Below are positions 41,946 through 52,074 of a stretch of DNA of 64,000 nucleotides, in pieces (position 1 is the first letter of the stretch; each line of letters begins with the position of its first letter). Source of the stretch: Pseudoips prasinana (lineage: Eukaryota; Arthropoda; Insecta; Lepidoptera; Nolidae); assembly GCA_951640165.1 (NCBI GenBank), contig OX621255.1, forward strand, positions 23,782,001 to 23,846,000, written 5' to 3'. Below the pieces are notes generated by a model, which was not told the origin of the DNA, made no database searches, and saw nothing but the letters and a program-made list of their open reading frames with translations. Both the position numbers and the translations under genes were made by a program.

Positions 41946-42405
41946 CTAACATCGTATAATTCATCTTTATCTAGTTGTAGAATTAATAAATAACATCAAA
42001 TATTTATAAATTAGATACGTTATATCAGAATTCTGAATAGCAGAATTAAATAAATAGAGTTATTTAGTTTTCCTAGAACTAAGTTAGTTTTGTAAAATAT
42101 ATAATTTTAAGTTGCGGAAAAATTCAACAACTCAAGTTATTTAACTTATTTGACATTTAACTTATCATTGACCACAGTTATTGATTTATTTACTGAGTTA
42201 TTTATTTTTCCTTTATAAAAATTGTGTTTGTGTGAAGATATTTATTTTTCCATCACTCCGACAAAAATGGCAATTTTTTGGAACGGAATATGATACGAAA
42301 ATGCCTGTAAGGCTCAAATATGCGGCATGTTTTAGGTGTTTTGAAAATAGGGAAAAGTCAAAATCGCTAAAATCGGAGTTATTTAGTTTTCCAACAACGG
42401 GGACG
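41946..42405. other. Right terminal region of the CGTCCCCG-ended element
   Basis: AT-rich DNA with repeated gagttatttag-ttttcc words near 42055, 42195 and 42375, the last being the terminal repeat itself. Subterminal repeats of this kind often bind a transposase (inference). Confidence 0.5.
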
Positions 42406-42409
42406 ATAT

Positions 42410-42619
42410 GATAGTGTCGAACTCCCTATTCTCAGGGAAAAATTGCTAAAGCTGAGAATTCCAGTGAAGATGGTACAGTGCATCTGTAGTTAATTTATGT
42501 GCCGCTCCCTGGTTTTGAGAGTTCAGGGGGAGGAATTTAAGGTAAGGCATGCATGGAAGGGCTTACCTCAGAGCTCAGTTCTAAGTCCTTTACTATATAA
42601 TTTATATTCAGCTGACATA
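42410..42619 (+). pseudogene. I-group LINE reverse transcriptase, middle segment (70 codons)
   Basis: A 210-bp island between two insertions. Frame: DSVELPILREKLLKLRIPVK, VQCICS, a stop, FMCRSLVLRVQGEEFKVRHA, WKGLPQSSVLSPLLYNLYSA, DI. GLPQ-SVLSP is a conserved RT block (usually GLPQGS). One in-frame TAA lies near 42490. It matches neither the CR1-like LINE to its right nor the inverted-repeat DNA to its left. Confidence 0.88.
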
Positions 42620-42890
42620 ACTTGTAGATGCCAATAGATTGCGCTGTACTATTATAAAAACTACAATTTAGCACCGCAACGACATCTATACAAATATACC
42701 TGAACTACTAGACACAGATAAGAACCCAAGAAGCGCCACCTTGTGTCAAGTTGCTAAACTACGATTTGAAGTCAATATCTTGTGCTTACGCAAAACTTGT
42801 TAAGCAAAACTTAACCTCAAAAGAGGGCGCTAGTAGTCAGAAAAAATATTCTTATAACAAAAACCAGTTAGAAAAAAAAAAGAATTTAAA

Positions 42891-44045
42891 ATGGTTCTAT
42901 GTGCGGGATGTAATCAAAAGATAATAAACAATGAATATCTTAAATGCACATTCTGTAATTTTATATATGACTTAGCATGCAGCAACATAACAGAACCACA
43001 GCTTCGTAACATGTCAGCAGAAGATAAAGCTACATGGAAGTGTCAAGCTTGTATTTGCAAACTTCCAAAAGGCGATAATACCAACACCCCTATCCGTCAA
43101 TCCCAGACAGAAATCAATAAAATTAACCCAGAGAAAATGAACATTACTATGAGGAAAAAGAGTAACAACGTTGCGTTTGATATAGACTTATCTGTCGATG
43201 GAATAATGGGAGACACATTTAACAGCTCGAATAGCACCAGTCCCTCTACCATCAACCAACCAAACATGCCCAATGAAAACATTACCATTGAAAGGTTAAG
43301 TACCTTGCTTGATACTAAATTAGAAAACATAAAGACAGCCATGTTGCAAGAGGTCAAAAATACCATCAAGAATGAAGTGGAAAAAGTCTTAAAAAACCTC
43401 CAAAACGAGTTAGAAATAAATAGAAATATACCAAAAGAACAAGAAGTTATCAAAGAAAAAATCCTCAATATTGACACCAAAATAGAAAACATTGAACAAC
43501 AACTACACATGTTAAAGAATGAGAAAAAAATAGTACTCTACGGCCTATACGAAGAACACCACGAAACGGAAGAAGACCTTTATATTCGTGTCTCTACAAT
43601 CTTCAACGAAATTATGAACATTAATATAAATCCGTACATAGAAGACATAAAACGAATAGGAAAACAAGGAAACAGAAGACCACTTATGATAGAGATAATA
43701 AGTAAGAGAATGACAAAATACATCTTAGACAATGGCATGTACTTCAAGAACACGGGACTTGCGGTAGGCATATTCATGGATCAAAAAACTCTGAAACAAA
43801 GATACGAACTCAGAAACAACCTACAGATTGCTAGAAAAAATGGCCAACATGCTACGATCAGAAACAACACGCTCTACATAAATGGAAAACCATATGAAAA
43901 CATTAATAACAACACCGCAAATGCTAGTTTCATCTCCAAAGAAGAAGGAAACACACCAAAATCATGCACGCAGTCAAACCAAAACTCACCAATATTTGAT
44001 AAAAACAATCCTAGGAATAGGAAAAATGTCCAGACATTTCGGTGA
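42891..44045 (+). CDS. CR1-like LINE ORF1 with PHD-like zinc finger and coiled coil (384 aa)
   Basis: Probably a nucleic-acid-binding chaperone of the LINE RNP (family knowledge). Residues 1-55 form a PHD-like Cys/His finger: VLCAGCNQKI, CTFCNFIYDLACSNI and WKCQACICK. A low-complexity polar stretch follows. Residues about 130-220 form a Lys/Glu/Asn-rich coiled coil (LEINRNIPKEQEVIKEKILN). Residues about 220-330 form a small mixed domain (IVLYGLYEEHHETEEDLYIR, RPLMIEIISKRM). The frame is intact. It stops at 44045, twenty bases into ORF2. The start at 42891 has an aaaATGg context. Confidence 0.82.
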   Translation: MVLCAGCNQKIINNEYLKCTFCNFIYDLACSNITEPQLRNMSAEDKATWKCQACICKLPKGDNTNTPIRQSQTEINKINPEKMNITMRKKSNNVAFDIDLSVDGIMGDTFNSSNSTSPSTINQPNMPNENITIERLSTLLDTKLENIKTAMLQEVKNTIKNEVEKVLKNLQNELEINRNIPKEQEVIKEKILNIDTKIENIEQQLHMLKNEKKIVLYGLYEEHHETEEDLYIRVSTIFNEIMNININPYIEDIKRIGKQGNRRPLMIEIISKRMTKYILDNGMYFKNTGLAVGIFMDQKTLKQRYELRNNLQIARKNGQHATIRNNTLYINGKPYENINNNTANASFISKEEGNTPKSCTQSNQNSPIFDKNNPRNRKNVQTFR

Positions 44046-45048
44046 TCAATTAAACATTATTTATCAAAATGTACAAAGTATTGGAAACAAAACGCATTTA
44101 ATTGAAGAATTTATAAATAGTAACAAAATCGATATATTGTCCTTATCCGAAGTTTGGAAAAACAAACATTTCTGTGAGTCTATCTCATTTCCAGAGCATA
44201 AAATTGCGTCTCTATTCTGCCGCCAATCCCGTGAAGGTGGTGGAGTCTGCATAATTGTGAAAAAAAACATAGAGTTTGTTGAAAGAACTGATATTGTCAA
44301 CCTCTCAAAAGAATTTATTATAGAATTTAGTGCAATAGAGATACCAAAGCTCAACTGTATAATAGTAGGAATATATAGAGCAGATCGACAAATAGATATT
44401 TTTTATGAACAGATAGATAAAATGCTACATAAATTTAACACTAAAGACAGAAATAAATATATTTTGTTAGGTGGGGACTTCAATATAAATATTCAAAATA
44501 ATGATAGACAAACTCAAGACTTTTTAGACCGAATGCAATCACATAATTTACGACAGTTAATCGAGGAACCCACGAGGGTAACGAAATATAGCGCTACTTG
44601 TATCGACCTATTATTTACCAATTACAAAAGTGATGAAATTAAATCAAATGTCCAGGACTACGGAATTTCAGATCATAAAGCAATAAATGCAAAACTAAAA
44701 CTTGACGCCAAACAGAAAAGTAAGACATGGTACATAAAAAAAAGATTTTTTTCCAATTCCAATATGGAACTCTTTAAAAATTCATTAAAAACTTTAATCT
44801 GGGAAAACATAATAGATCACAAAAAGAACATTAATACAAACTATAACAACTTAATGTTAACAATTAACGAAATCCTAAATGAACACATACCAATACGAAA
44901 AATAAAACTAAATTCCATCACAAAAAAAAGCTGGTTAACTACTGGGTTGAAAAAATCTTGCCATCATAAAAGAATATTAAAAGTCATCTTAAATGAAACA
45001 AACAGTCACGTAATAAGAAAATATTTCAACACATTTTGCCGCATATAG
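44026..45048 (+). pseudogene. CR1-like LINE ORF2, endonuclease part
   Basis: The start ATG at 44026 lies inside the end of ORF1. The APE endonuclease includes LNIIYQNVQSIGNKTHLIEE, ILSLSEVWKNKHF (catalytic Glu), VGIYRADRQIDIFYEQ, LLGGDFNINIQNND and CIDLLFTN, closing with YGISDHKAINAKL. A linker follows. The frame stops at 45048 because of a shift; coding resumes in another frame by about 45058 (SVKISKRKAYIRQ). Confidence 0.82.
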
Positions 45049-45093
45049 AAACGAAGTGTTAAAATTTCAAAAAGAAAAGCATACATACGACAG

Positions 45094-46713
45094 ATGGAAA
45101 AATCAGACAACAAAACAAGAACCATGTGGAAAATAATAAATACAAATAATGGTAAAACTAAAAAATACAATCATAACAATATATCGTTAAACATAAACAA
45201 TAAAATTACCAAATGCCCTACTATTATATCAAATTATTTCAATGTATTTTTTGCAACAATAGGCGAAAGCCAAAATAACCGACCAAATAAAAAACCTGCA
45301 GGACAACCAGCAAAAAACTCCCCAATTTATTCTATGTACCTCCAACCTGTAAATCAAATAGAAATTGCTAAAATTATAAAATCAACCAAAAATAAACATA
45401 GTTGTGGCATAGACGAAATCCCGCCTATCCTGATGAAAAAATGCGCACTTGAACTCTCTACTCCCCTCACGCTCTTAGTAAATCAAAGTTTCAACGAAGG
45501 AAAATTTCCGGATGCGTTGAAAATATCACTTGTAAAACCCATACATAAAAAAGGCGACACACTCTCACCTAACAATTACAGGCCTATAGCTCTATTGCCC
45601 ACCTTCTCAAAAGTTTTTGAAAAGGCGATGTGCATTAGACTAAATCAATTCTTAGAAAAAAATAACATACTTGATGATAGACAAAATGGATTCAGAAAAT
45701 CAAAATCTACTACGTTAGCAGTATACAACTATGTGCAAACAGCTCTACAGAGCATAAACGATAAAAAACATGCAATAGGGTTACTACTCGACATGTCAAA
45801 GGCATATGATAGAGTCTCGTATCATATACTTCTAAACAAGCTATACGGATCAGGTATTAGAGGACATGCCTACCATTGGTTCAAATCTTATCTACAAAAT
45901 GGAACTCAAATTGTACAAATAGAAAGCTTCGATACAGACAAGAATGAAATTGTAAACATACGTTCAGAAACAATACAACTAACTGGCGCAATTCCACAGG
46001 GCAGTGTATTGGGCTGCATATTGTTTTTAGTTTACATAAACGACCTTCCAAAAATACTTAATAAAGACAATACTGTACCGGTGCTCTTCGCGGACGATAT
46101 TTCAATATTAATAAAATGTGAAAATAATGAGGACCCTATCCCACTTATAAAAGAAACATTGGACACTGCCACTACCTGTTTAGAAGAACACAACCTGGAA
46201 ATAAACTACAATAAAACGAAAACTATGCAATTCCGATCTTACAAGAAACCACCCCTCAACACAAACATAACCTACCAAAACACACCTTTAGAAACCGTTG
46301 AAACATTTAACCTACTAGGATTACACATCGACACACATATAAACTGGAAAACACATATAACAGAAATTAAATCCAAAATATCGAAATTTACTTACGCACT
46401 CTTCCAAATTAATGAAAACACTAATACAAACACCGCCCTGTCTGCTTACTATGCTTACGCATATTCCTGGTTAAGGTATGGCATTATGCTGTGGGGAAAT
46501 AGTGTGGAGGCGACTCAGCTGTTTATAATGCAGAAGAAGTGTGTAAGAATCATAAGTCACATAGACAACACCCAAAGCTGTAAGCCTTACTTCATCAAAT
46601 ACAATATATTGACCCTACCATCAATATACATCCAAGACATATGCCTCTTTGTACGTAAAAACATAGACACATTTACAAAAGTCGAAGACACGCATACAAG
46701 AAACACACGTTAA
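45094..46713 (+). pseudogene. CR1-like LINE ORF2, reverse transcriptase part
   Basis: RT blocks are all present: SCGIDEIPPILMKKC, SLVKPIHKKGD, NNYRPIALLPTFSKVFEKAM, RQNGFRKSKSTTLAVYNYV, LLLDMSKAYDRVSYH (Asp), GAIPQGSVLGCILFLVYIND and LFADDISILI with an intact ADD, then NLLGLHIDTHINWKTHI. The C-terminus (SWLRYGIMLWGNS, KKCVRIIS) continues after an A-run shift at 46713 into LPPDIKNETHCVAFGKKL and ends near 46918. Confidence 0.83.
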
Positions 46714-47385
46714 AAAAAAAATGACTATATCTTCCACCATCTAGAATAAAAATGCTAAATGAAAGCCCACACTATATGGCGATAAAAATATTTAATAAAT
46801 TACCACCTGACATAAAAAATGAAACCCATTGTGTAGCATTCGGTAAAAAATTAATAACATTCTTATTAAAAAACTGCTTTTACTCAAACAAAGAATATTT
46901 AGAAAAACGACATACCTAATTCCAATATAATTATTTCAATAAAAATGTATGAACCAATTTAAATTCTATATCTACTTCAAAATTATCTTAACATTTTACT
47001 TGGTGCTATGAGAAAATATAAATTAATGGACATCCTATTTAATTTATTTTAGATTTAGTTTTAGATTTAGTTTTAGATTTATTTGAATTATGCCCTAGAC
47101 GTATATTTAGATTATTTAGACAATTGTTAATTATAGTGATCATCGTTGCATTATATAGAGACAAACTTTAAATTACTAATATTTATATCACTAAAAAAAA
47201 TAGAATTATATAACAAAAACAAATAACGCAATTGAGATAAAGGACATTTATTCCTAATTTTAATAATTAAACTTGCAATGCCTGCAAAAGGCCACTAAGA
47301 GCGAAATTTGTACCTAATATTATTATTAGATAAGGTCTGTACAACACTTAGTCGCAAATAAACTTTTGACTTTGACTTTGACATA

Positions 47386-47985
47386 TAGACCAGGGTAGAA
47401 GCCTTTAAAAATAATAAAAAGTGAAAAAAAATAATAGTAGGATGAAACCCATTAGAAAAGGAGGGGAATATTATAAAAATGAAAGGAAAAATTATTTACG
47501 GGCGATCTGAGGTCGGGAAGGGGATGGGGGTGAGTTTTTAAGGGTAAAAAACGGATTTTCTCGATTTCCAGCAAAACTAAAAGTCCTATTGAAAAAAGTC
47601 AAATGGCAAAGTTGTAGGTAATAAAAAGATCTAAAACTTTTGTATTTACACTTTCTTCACATAACCTCAAAATTTATGTGAAATATTCAAAAAACCAAGT
47701 TTTTGGTTTTTTATTTTTATCTTTTACAATTTTTTTTATTTTTTATCGAAATTTGGTGAAAACTTCCCTTTTGATGTCCCAAATATGCTGTAATTTATTT
47801 GATTAAAAATATTTATTTTTTCACCTTATTTTGAATTAATATCGAAAAAACACCCTAATTTTCAATCGAAAACTCACCCGTCAAAATATCAGCTTTTTTC
47901 AAAAAGTTGGTATGTTTTCGGTTCGTTGATATGTTACTATAGTAAATCTTCTCAAAAAATGCAAAAATTGAAAAAAAAACTCGAA
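47386..47985 (+). repeat. Left long terminal inverted repeat
   Basis: About 600 bp matching the reverse complement of 49055-49618, with small indels and one ~70-bp segment (around 47760-47800) absent from the right arm. Confidence 0.85.
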
Positions 47986-48259
47986 TTCGAATTTTTGTTT
48001 ATTATTATAAAAAATTATGAGCTATTTATTAAAATTAACACTTAAATTACTCGAAAAAGATTAGAATAAATGTTACATTGATAAAAAAAATTGCAAATAA
48101 AAATATTATTTAATAAGACATCTACAATATTTGGAGAAAGTTGTCGAATCTTCTTTAAATTATATGCGTAGATGTCTATTTATAACTATTTTAAGATAAA
48201 TTATATACCTGAGTAACCTACGAAAAATAGTAGCCCATCAAAAGGTATTTCATGGAGAA

Positions 48260-48721
48260 GTGGGGAAGGGGCTAGGCGGGTCTGGGTCTTATTACATACA
48301 TACTAATAATAATCTCCTTAATTTTGCACAAACAAATTTAGTTAATCCCATGGAAAAAAATTATATTTCAAAATACATAAAAAATATATTAAAAATCTAT
48401 AAAAATATATTAAAAATCCATAAAATATATATCGTTAATATATTTTTAATACCAAACTTTTGGCCGATTTGGCAATATCAACGTGGAATTATGCCCAAAT
48501 TTTCACAAAAAGAATTAATTCCGCAAATATTGCTCAAAACTATTTGCTGCAGCTGTGAAACTGGATGTAACAGTTTAAAATGTGGTTGCCGAAAACATGG
48601 TTTAAAATGCACAAATTTATGTTCAAACTGTCATGGTTCTGAAAATTGCTCCAATATTGAAGAAGAAACCTACGAGGAAGTTAATGATTCAGAAGAATTT
48701 GTGGATGAAGAACCAACGTAG
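48260..48721 (+). CDS. Cys-rich CXC (tesmin-like) ORF inside the long-TIR element (153 aa)
   Basis: The recognisable part is residues about 95-130: CCSCETGCNSLKCGCRKHGL followed by KCTNLCSNCHGSENCSN, a Cys array with the CxC spacing of tesmin/TSO1-like CXC modules. An acidic tail (EEETYEEVNDSEEFVDEEP) follows and stops at 48721. The first ~85 residues are AT-rich and of low complexity, with repeated IKNILKIYKNILKIH, and may not be real protein. Such CXC ends are known at the C-terminus of some insect transposon proteins (recalled, not verified). So this is probably the last part of a transposase-like gene whose main part was deleted. Confidence 0.5.
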   Translation: MGKGLGGSGSYYIHTNNNLLNFAQTNLVNPMEKNYISKYIKNILKIYKNILKIHKIYIVNIFLIPNFWPIWQYQRGIMPKFSQKELIPQILLKTICCSCETGCNSLKCGCRKHGLKCTNLCSNCHGSENCSNIEEETYEEVNDSEEFVDEEPT

Positions 48722-49054
48722 TCTGGAAATAATGTTGGAGAGGAAGAAGGTGATAGTCATGAAGATTTCGAAGATCTACTAGAATCGGAGATGTTTGGCG
48801 AATCTAAGATGAAGAAATGCCATCAAAAAGACAAAAACTAATGGATAAGTGATTAGAATTGAAGATAAGGTATTTATGAATGATAAGATTAATGTGTTTA
48901 AAAATATTGTAATGAATAACGTAATCAGAATAAAGTATCTACATTTAATTGTACGATTTATATTTATATATAATGAGATTTTCTATGACATAAATGTTAT
49001 TAGCATTAAATAAATCAACTTTTTAAGTGAAACAAATTGCAGCAATCACTTTCA
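48722..49054. other. Element core, possible frame-shifted tail of the Cys-rich ORF
   Basis: Downstream of the TAG the DNA still looks acidic-coding (EEEGDSHEDFEDLLESEMFG by frame) to about 48830. After that it is AT-rich with nothing recognisable. Confidence 0.35.
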
Positions 49055-49618
49055 AGTTTTTTTTAATTTTTGCATTTTCTGAGAAGATATAGTAGTATAG
49101 TAACATATATATTTTATTTCACCATCGGAAAGTAGAGATTTCAACGAACAGCAAACATACCAACTTTTTGAAAAAAGCTGATATTTTGACGGGTGAGTTT
49201 TCGATTGAAAATTAGGGTGTTTTTTCGATATTAATTCAAAATAAGGTGAATAATAAATATTTTTAATCATAAAAATAAAAAAAAATGTAAAAGATAAAAA
49301 TAAAAAACCAAAAACTTGGTTTTTTGAATATTTCACATAAATTTTGAGGTTATGTGAAGAAAGTGTAAATACAAAAGTTTTAGATCTTTTTATTACCTAC
49401 AACTTTGCCATTTGACTTTTTTCGATAGGACTTTTCCTTTTGCTGGAAATCGAGAAAAACCGTTTTTTACCCTTAAAAACTCACCCCCATCCCCTTCCCG
49501 ACCTCAGATCGCCCGTAAATTATTTTTCCTTTCATTTTTATAATATTCCCCTCCTTTTCTAATGGGTTTCATCCTACTATTATTTTTTTTGGTTTTAAAA
49601 ATTATCGACCCTGGTCTA
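49055..49618 (-). repeat. Right long terminal inverted repeat
   Basis: About 564 bp, the inverted partner of 47386-47985. Shared words include cgaaaactcacccgtcaaaa and acataacctcaaaatttatg read on the opposite strand. Confidence 0.85.
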
Positions 49619-49621
49619 ATA

Positions 49622-50803
49622 GGTTTATGCCTTAATTGAAACTGTCACCTCTTACAATACGCAGATTATCTTGCTCTCTACCACAGAGTACAGTACCTAA
49701 CTCTCTACGTAACCGATCCCTCCATCAAGGATGCTGCCGCCTCCCTCTGCCTCTCCCTGGAATCTCTTAATCAGTGGTAATTGGATCATGACCTTAAGTA
49801 ATCGGCACCCAAGAGTTCGGTTGTAACATTTACACGTAAAAGATTAGTCCCACACTTTACAGTAAGGGCGAATGAACAAAATATTCCACTTGTTTCGCAA
49901 GCTAAATTTTTAGGCGTTGTTTTGGATTCAAAATTAACAAGTTTACATCGTCTCAATTACTTGGTTCAAAGATGTGAAAGGATAATCCCTATTTTAAAAG
50001 CCCTCGCTGGGGTCTGGTGGGGTGCTCACCCATATACCATGAAATTGGTGTACAATGCGCTAGTCAGAAGTATAATGGATTATGGCAGCTTTCTTTTGGT
50101 CCATGTAACAAAAGTGCATTAGCCAGATTAGATAAGGTGCAATCTGGGTGCCTTCGGATCATCTCTGGGTGCATGAAGTCCTCACCGGTTAATGCGTTGC
50201 AGGTTGAATGTGCAGAACCTCCCTTATTTTTAAGAAGGCAATATCTGGCATCTCGATTTGTGCCCAAAATTATTACTCAAAATTGTCATCCATTACTGCA
50301 AAAATCAATCAATTTGAGCTTATTGTGCAATCAGTCACAGTACCTTTACATAAAGAAACTCCATTAATTTTAGTTTCGTTTCAAAATTTACAAAACCTTG
50401 TAAGCCCTGTTGTTACATTCCCTAAACTCCCACTATTTAACTTTGAGTATTATAAGTCCTTACCTTTAAACCAGAAATATTTTTCCATATTGGAATCTCG
50501 AGGGATTCACCTTCTGCGGATCTGGCCTTCAATGCATTAGTTTGTGAACGATGGAGGGGATTTGATCTATTCTTTACGGATGCCTTCAAGCTCTCAGACT
50601 CTCAACCTACAGGTATCGCTGTTTTTTAAAAAAATTCTAAAATAATTCTGAAATTTAGGTGTCCTGTGGAATCTTCGGTATTCACAGGAGAATGTATTGC
50701 TATATTAGAAGCATGTCGTTTTATAGAAGCACATAATATCAGTATGGCTGTAATTTTTACAGACTCCTTAAGCACTTTTAAAGTTTTAGAACAAAACCCC
50801 CTT
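49622..50803 (+). pseudogene. I-group LINE: RT palm to start of RNase H
   Basis: It starts GLCLN-NCHLLQYADYLALYH; the catalytic pair reads D-Y. Then come AKFLGVVLDSKLTSLHRLNY, ILKALAGVWWGAHPYTMKLV, RSIMDYGSFLL, ALARLDKVQSGCLRIISGC, and RNase H residues CIAILEACRFIEAHNISMAV and IFTDSLSTFKVLEQNPL. Several frameshifts separate the blocks (near 49790, 50110, 50370 and 50560). It ends at a MITE. Confidence 0.82.
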
Positions 50804-51088
50804 GGGGCCTTTTACAGTCCACTAGCGCCGCCAATCGAAAAAATGTCATAACTCGTAAATAGAATCAAAAATACAAAATGTGGTCTATTATTTATTACTG
50901 TAGAAAAGGCAATAACGTAATTTTATAACACATTGCCAACACTTGAAATATAGCTGTTTAGCTAAATCGTGCATTTGTAACAAAAACGGCCGTTTATGTT
51001 TTGAATGCACGATTTAGCTATTTTTGATTCTATTTACGAGTTATGACATTTTTTCGATTGGCGGCACTAGTGGACTGTAATAGGCCTC
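50804..51088. mobile_element. 285-bp foldback MITE in the LINE RNase H domain
   Basis: The ends are ggggccttttacagtccact and, reversed, gaggcctattacagtccact. They pair inward through gccgccaatcgaaaaaatgt and aactcgtaaatagaatcaaa. Removing it with a duplicated TT (or CTT) rejoins the codons for NPL and KSK. The inner part also folds (gtgcatttg / caaa-type block near 50970-51010). Confidence 0.88.
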
Positions 51089-51600
51089 TTAAATCTAAAT
51101 TACATAGCCCACTTATTCTAGAAATTAAAAAATCTCTTTTAGCATGTTCAGAAAATCAGTAAACTGTTCAACTAGCTTGGATTCCAAGTCATTGCGGCAT
51201 TAGAGGCAATGAATGTGCTGACTTATTAGCTAAAGATGCCGTGACATGTCAAATGGTGGATAAGAAGTACTATTGTTATATGGTTATGATTTACTGAATC
51301 TTCCAAAAATAAATCTACAAAGGTCATGGCAAATTAATTGGGATAGTTCCAGTAAGAAGAAGGGTAGCTTTTATTACTCAATACAACCCAATATACCTTT
51401 AAAGCCTTGGTTTTTCAGATATAAGAAAGTCTCTAAAGCTGTTACATCAGTTCTTTGCAGACTCCGGTTATGTCATTGCTGTACACCTGTTTTCCTTCGG
51501 AAAATTCGGGATCGGAATTCATCACTTTGTGAGTCTGGGTTGGATGAGGGTTCTCTGGACCACATATTTTTGAATGCTCGCATTTAATTTGTACAAATCC
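51089..51600 (+). pseudogene. I-group LINE: rest of RNase H and C-terminal tail
   Basis: After the MITE the frame resumes KSKLHSPLILEIKKSLLACS, then LAWIPSHCGIRGNECADLLA (RNase H core with Asp), a basic region, and CRLRLCHCCTPVFLRKIRDR with C...LDHIFLNARI. Shifts are present near 51165 and 51265. Confidence 0.8.
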
Positions 51601-51979
51601 CTCCCTAATTTAACAATCCCTACCCCCATTAACTTTTCATCATTATTGACATGTTCATCCCCAGAATTTTTCAAAGTTTTAATGGCTTTTATTCGATGCA
51701 ATACATCAAATTGTGGGTAATATATGAATGTTGCGGTGGCATATTTCTAATATTTTAACAATTATTCATGTTCATATTTATTATTTATTTATATTATGTA
51801 TTATCATTATTATGTCTATTCCAGTGTTATAACACACTCGGCAAGATACACAATTAGTGATACCAATTTAGTGTCGTTAAAATTGAATTAAATATTTTAC
51901 GTTTTCCCATTTCACAATCTGACATTGGAAGAATTGTCGACATCGGTACAAATTGCCATTTATAAAAAGAAGAAGAAAA
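51601..51979. other. 3' UTR of the I-group LINE or AT-rich flank
   Basis: No gene; SINE tail follows. Confidence 0.4.
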
Positions 51980-52062
51980 ATAATATCCAGGGACATTATT
52001 CACACACGGCCATCTGATCCCAAACTAAGCAGAGCTTTTTATATGGAAACCATATAAAAGAT
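51980..52062 (-). mobile_element. SINE family D tail fragment
   Basis: Matches 13020-13110 in reverse (tgatcccaaactaagcagag, gggacattattcacacacgg). Confidence 0.7.
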
Positions 52063-52074
52063 AATTAGCTAGAG

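Larger units (their letters stand above)
25474..42405. mobile_element. Insertion bounded by matching inverted repeats, ATAT target duplication (16.9 kb with nested elements)
   Basis: The left end is cgtccccgtagttggaaaac, continuing taaataactctgatttt. The right end, read on the other strand, is cgtccccgttgttggaaaac, continuing taaataactccgatttt: about 36 positions with two mismatches. ATAT lies at 25470-25473 and 42406-42409; because ATAT is palindromic, the true duplication could be TA. Related gagttatttag-ttttcc motifs recur inside the right end (42055, 42195). Excision restores the host LINE codons Ala-Tyr-Asp. The bulk consists of later insertions, so the original element may have been only about 2-3 kb. 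I cannot assign a superfamily. Confidence 0.82.
42620..47379 (+). mobile_element. CR1-like LINE, near full length, with gacata target duplication
   Basis: The element has a 5' UTR, two overlapping ORFs and a 3' UTR ending in (TTTGAC)n at 47363-47380. The sequence gacata lies at 42614-42619 and again at 47380-47385. The exact border is blurred because the tail also ends in gac. Strand-biased A-richness runs through the body. Only about two frameshifts break ORF2, so it is younger than the I-group LINE it interrupts. Confidence 0.85.
47386..49618. mobile_element. DNA element with about 0.6-kb terminal inverted repeats and ATA target duplication
   Basis: The left end is tagaccagggtagaagcctt; the right end, reversed, is tagaccagggtcgataattt. 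Inverted similarity continues to about 47985 on the left and 49055 on the right. Examples are ggcgatctgaggtcgggaag and caaatggcaaagttgtaggt; an indel of about 70 bp lies in one arm. ATA flanks it at 47383-47385 and 49619-49621. Removing the element joins I-group LINE codons. The 1.07-kb centre holds a Cys-rich ORF. The superfamily is not assigned. Confidence 0.88.
22400..51600 (+). mobile_element. Old I-group LINE split into four segments by later insertions
   Basis: The segments are about 22400-25473, 42410-42619, 49622-50803 and 51089-51600, all plus. The coding sequence is collinear across them: ORF1 zinc knuckles, endonuclease, RT fingers up to FLDIASAY; then DSVELPILREKLLKLRI and KGLPQSSVLSPLLYNLYSAD; then LLQYADYLALY, RNase H, and a C-terminal tail. 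Removing each insertion with one copy of its target duplication rejoins codons, which supports one ancestral element. The left border is approximate. Scattered stops and shifts (including YADY for YADD) show it is dead. Confidence 0.85.

Noticed and set aside
25474..42405. A giant (Maverick-like) transposon of 16.9 kb
   Set aside because: The interior is explained by a MITE, BEL/Pao copies, an RTE and SINEs. No integrase, polymerase B or capsid-type genes of its own are seen.
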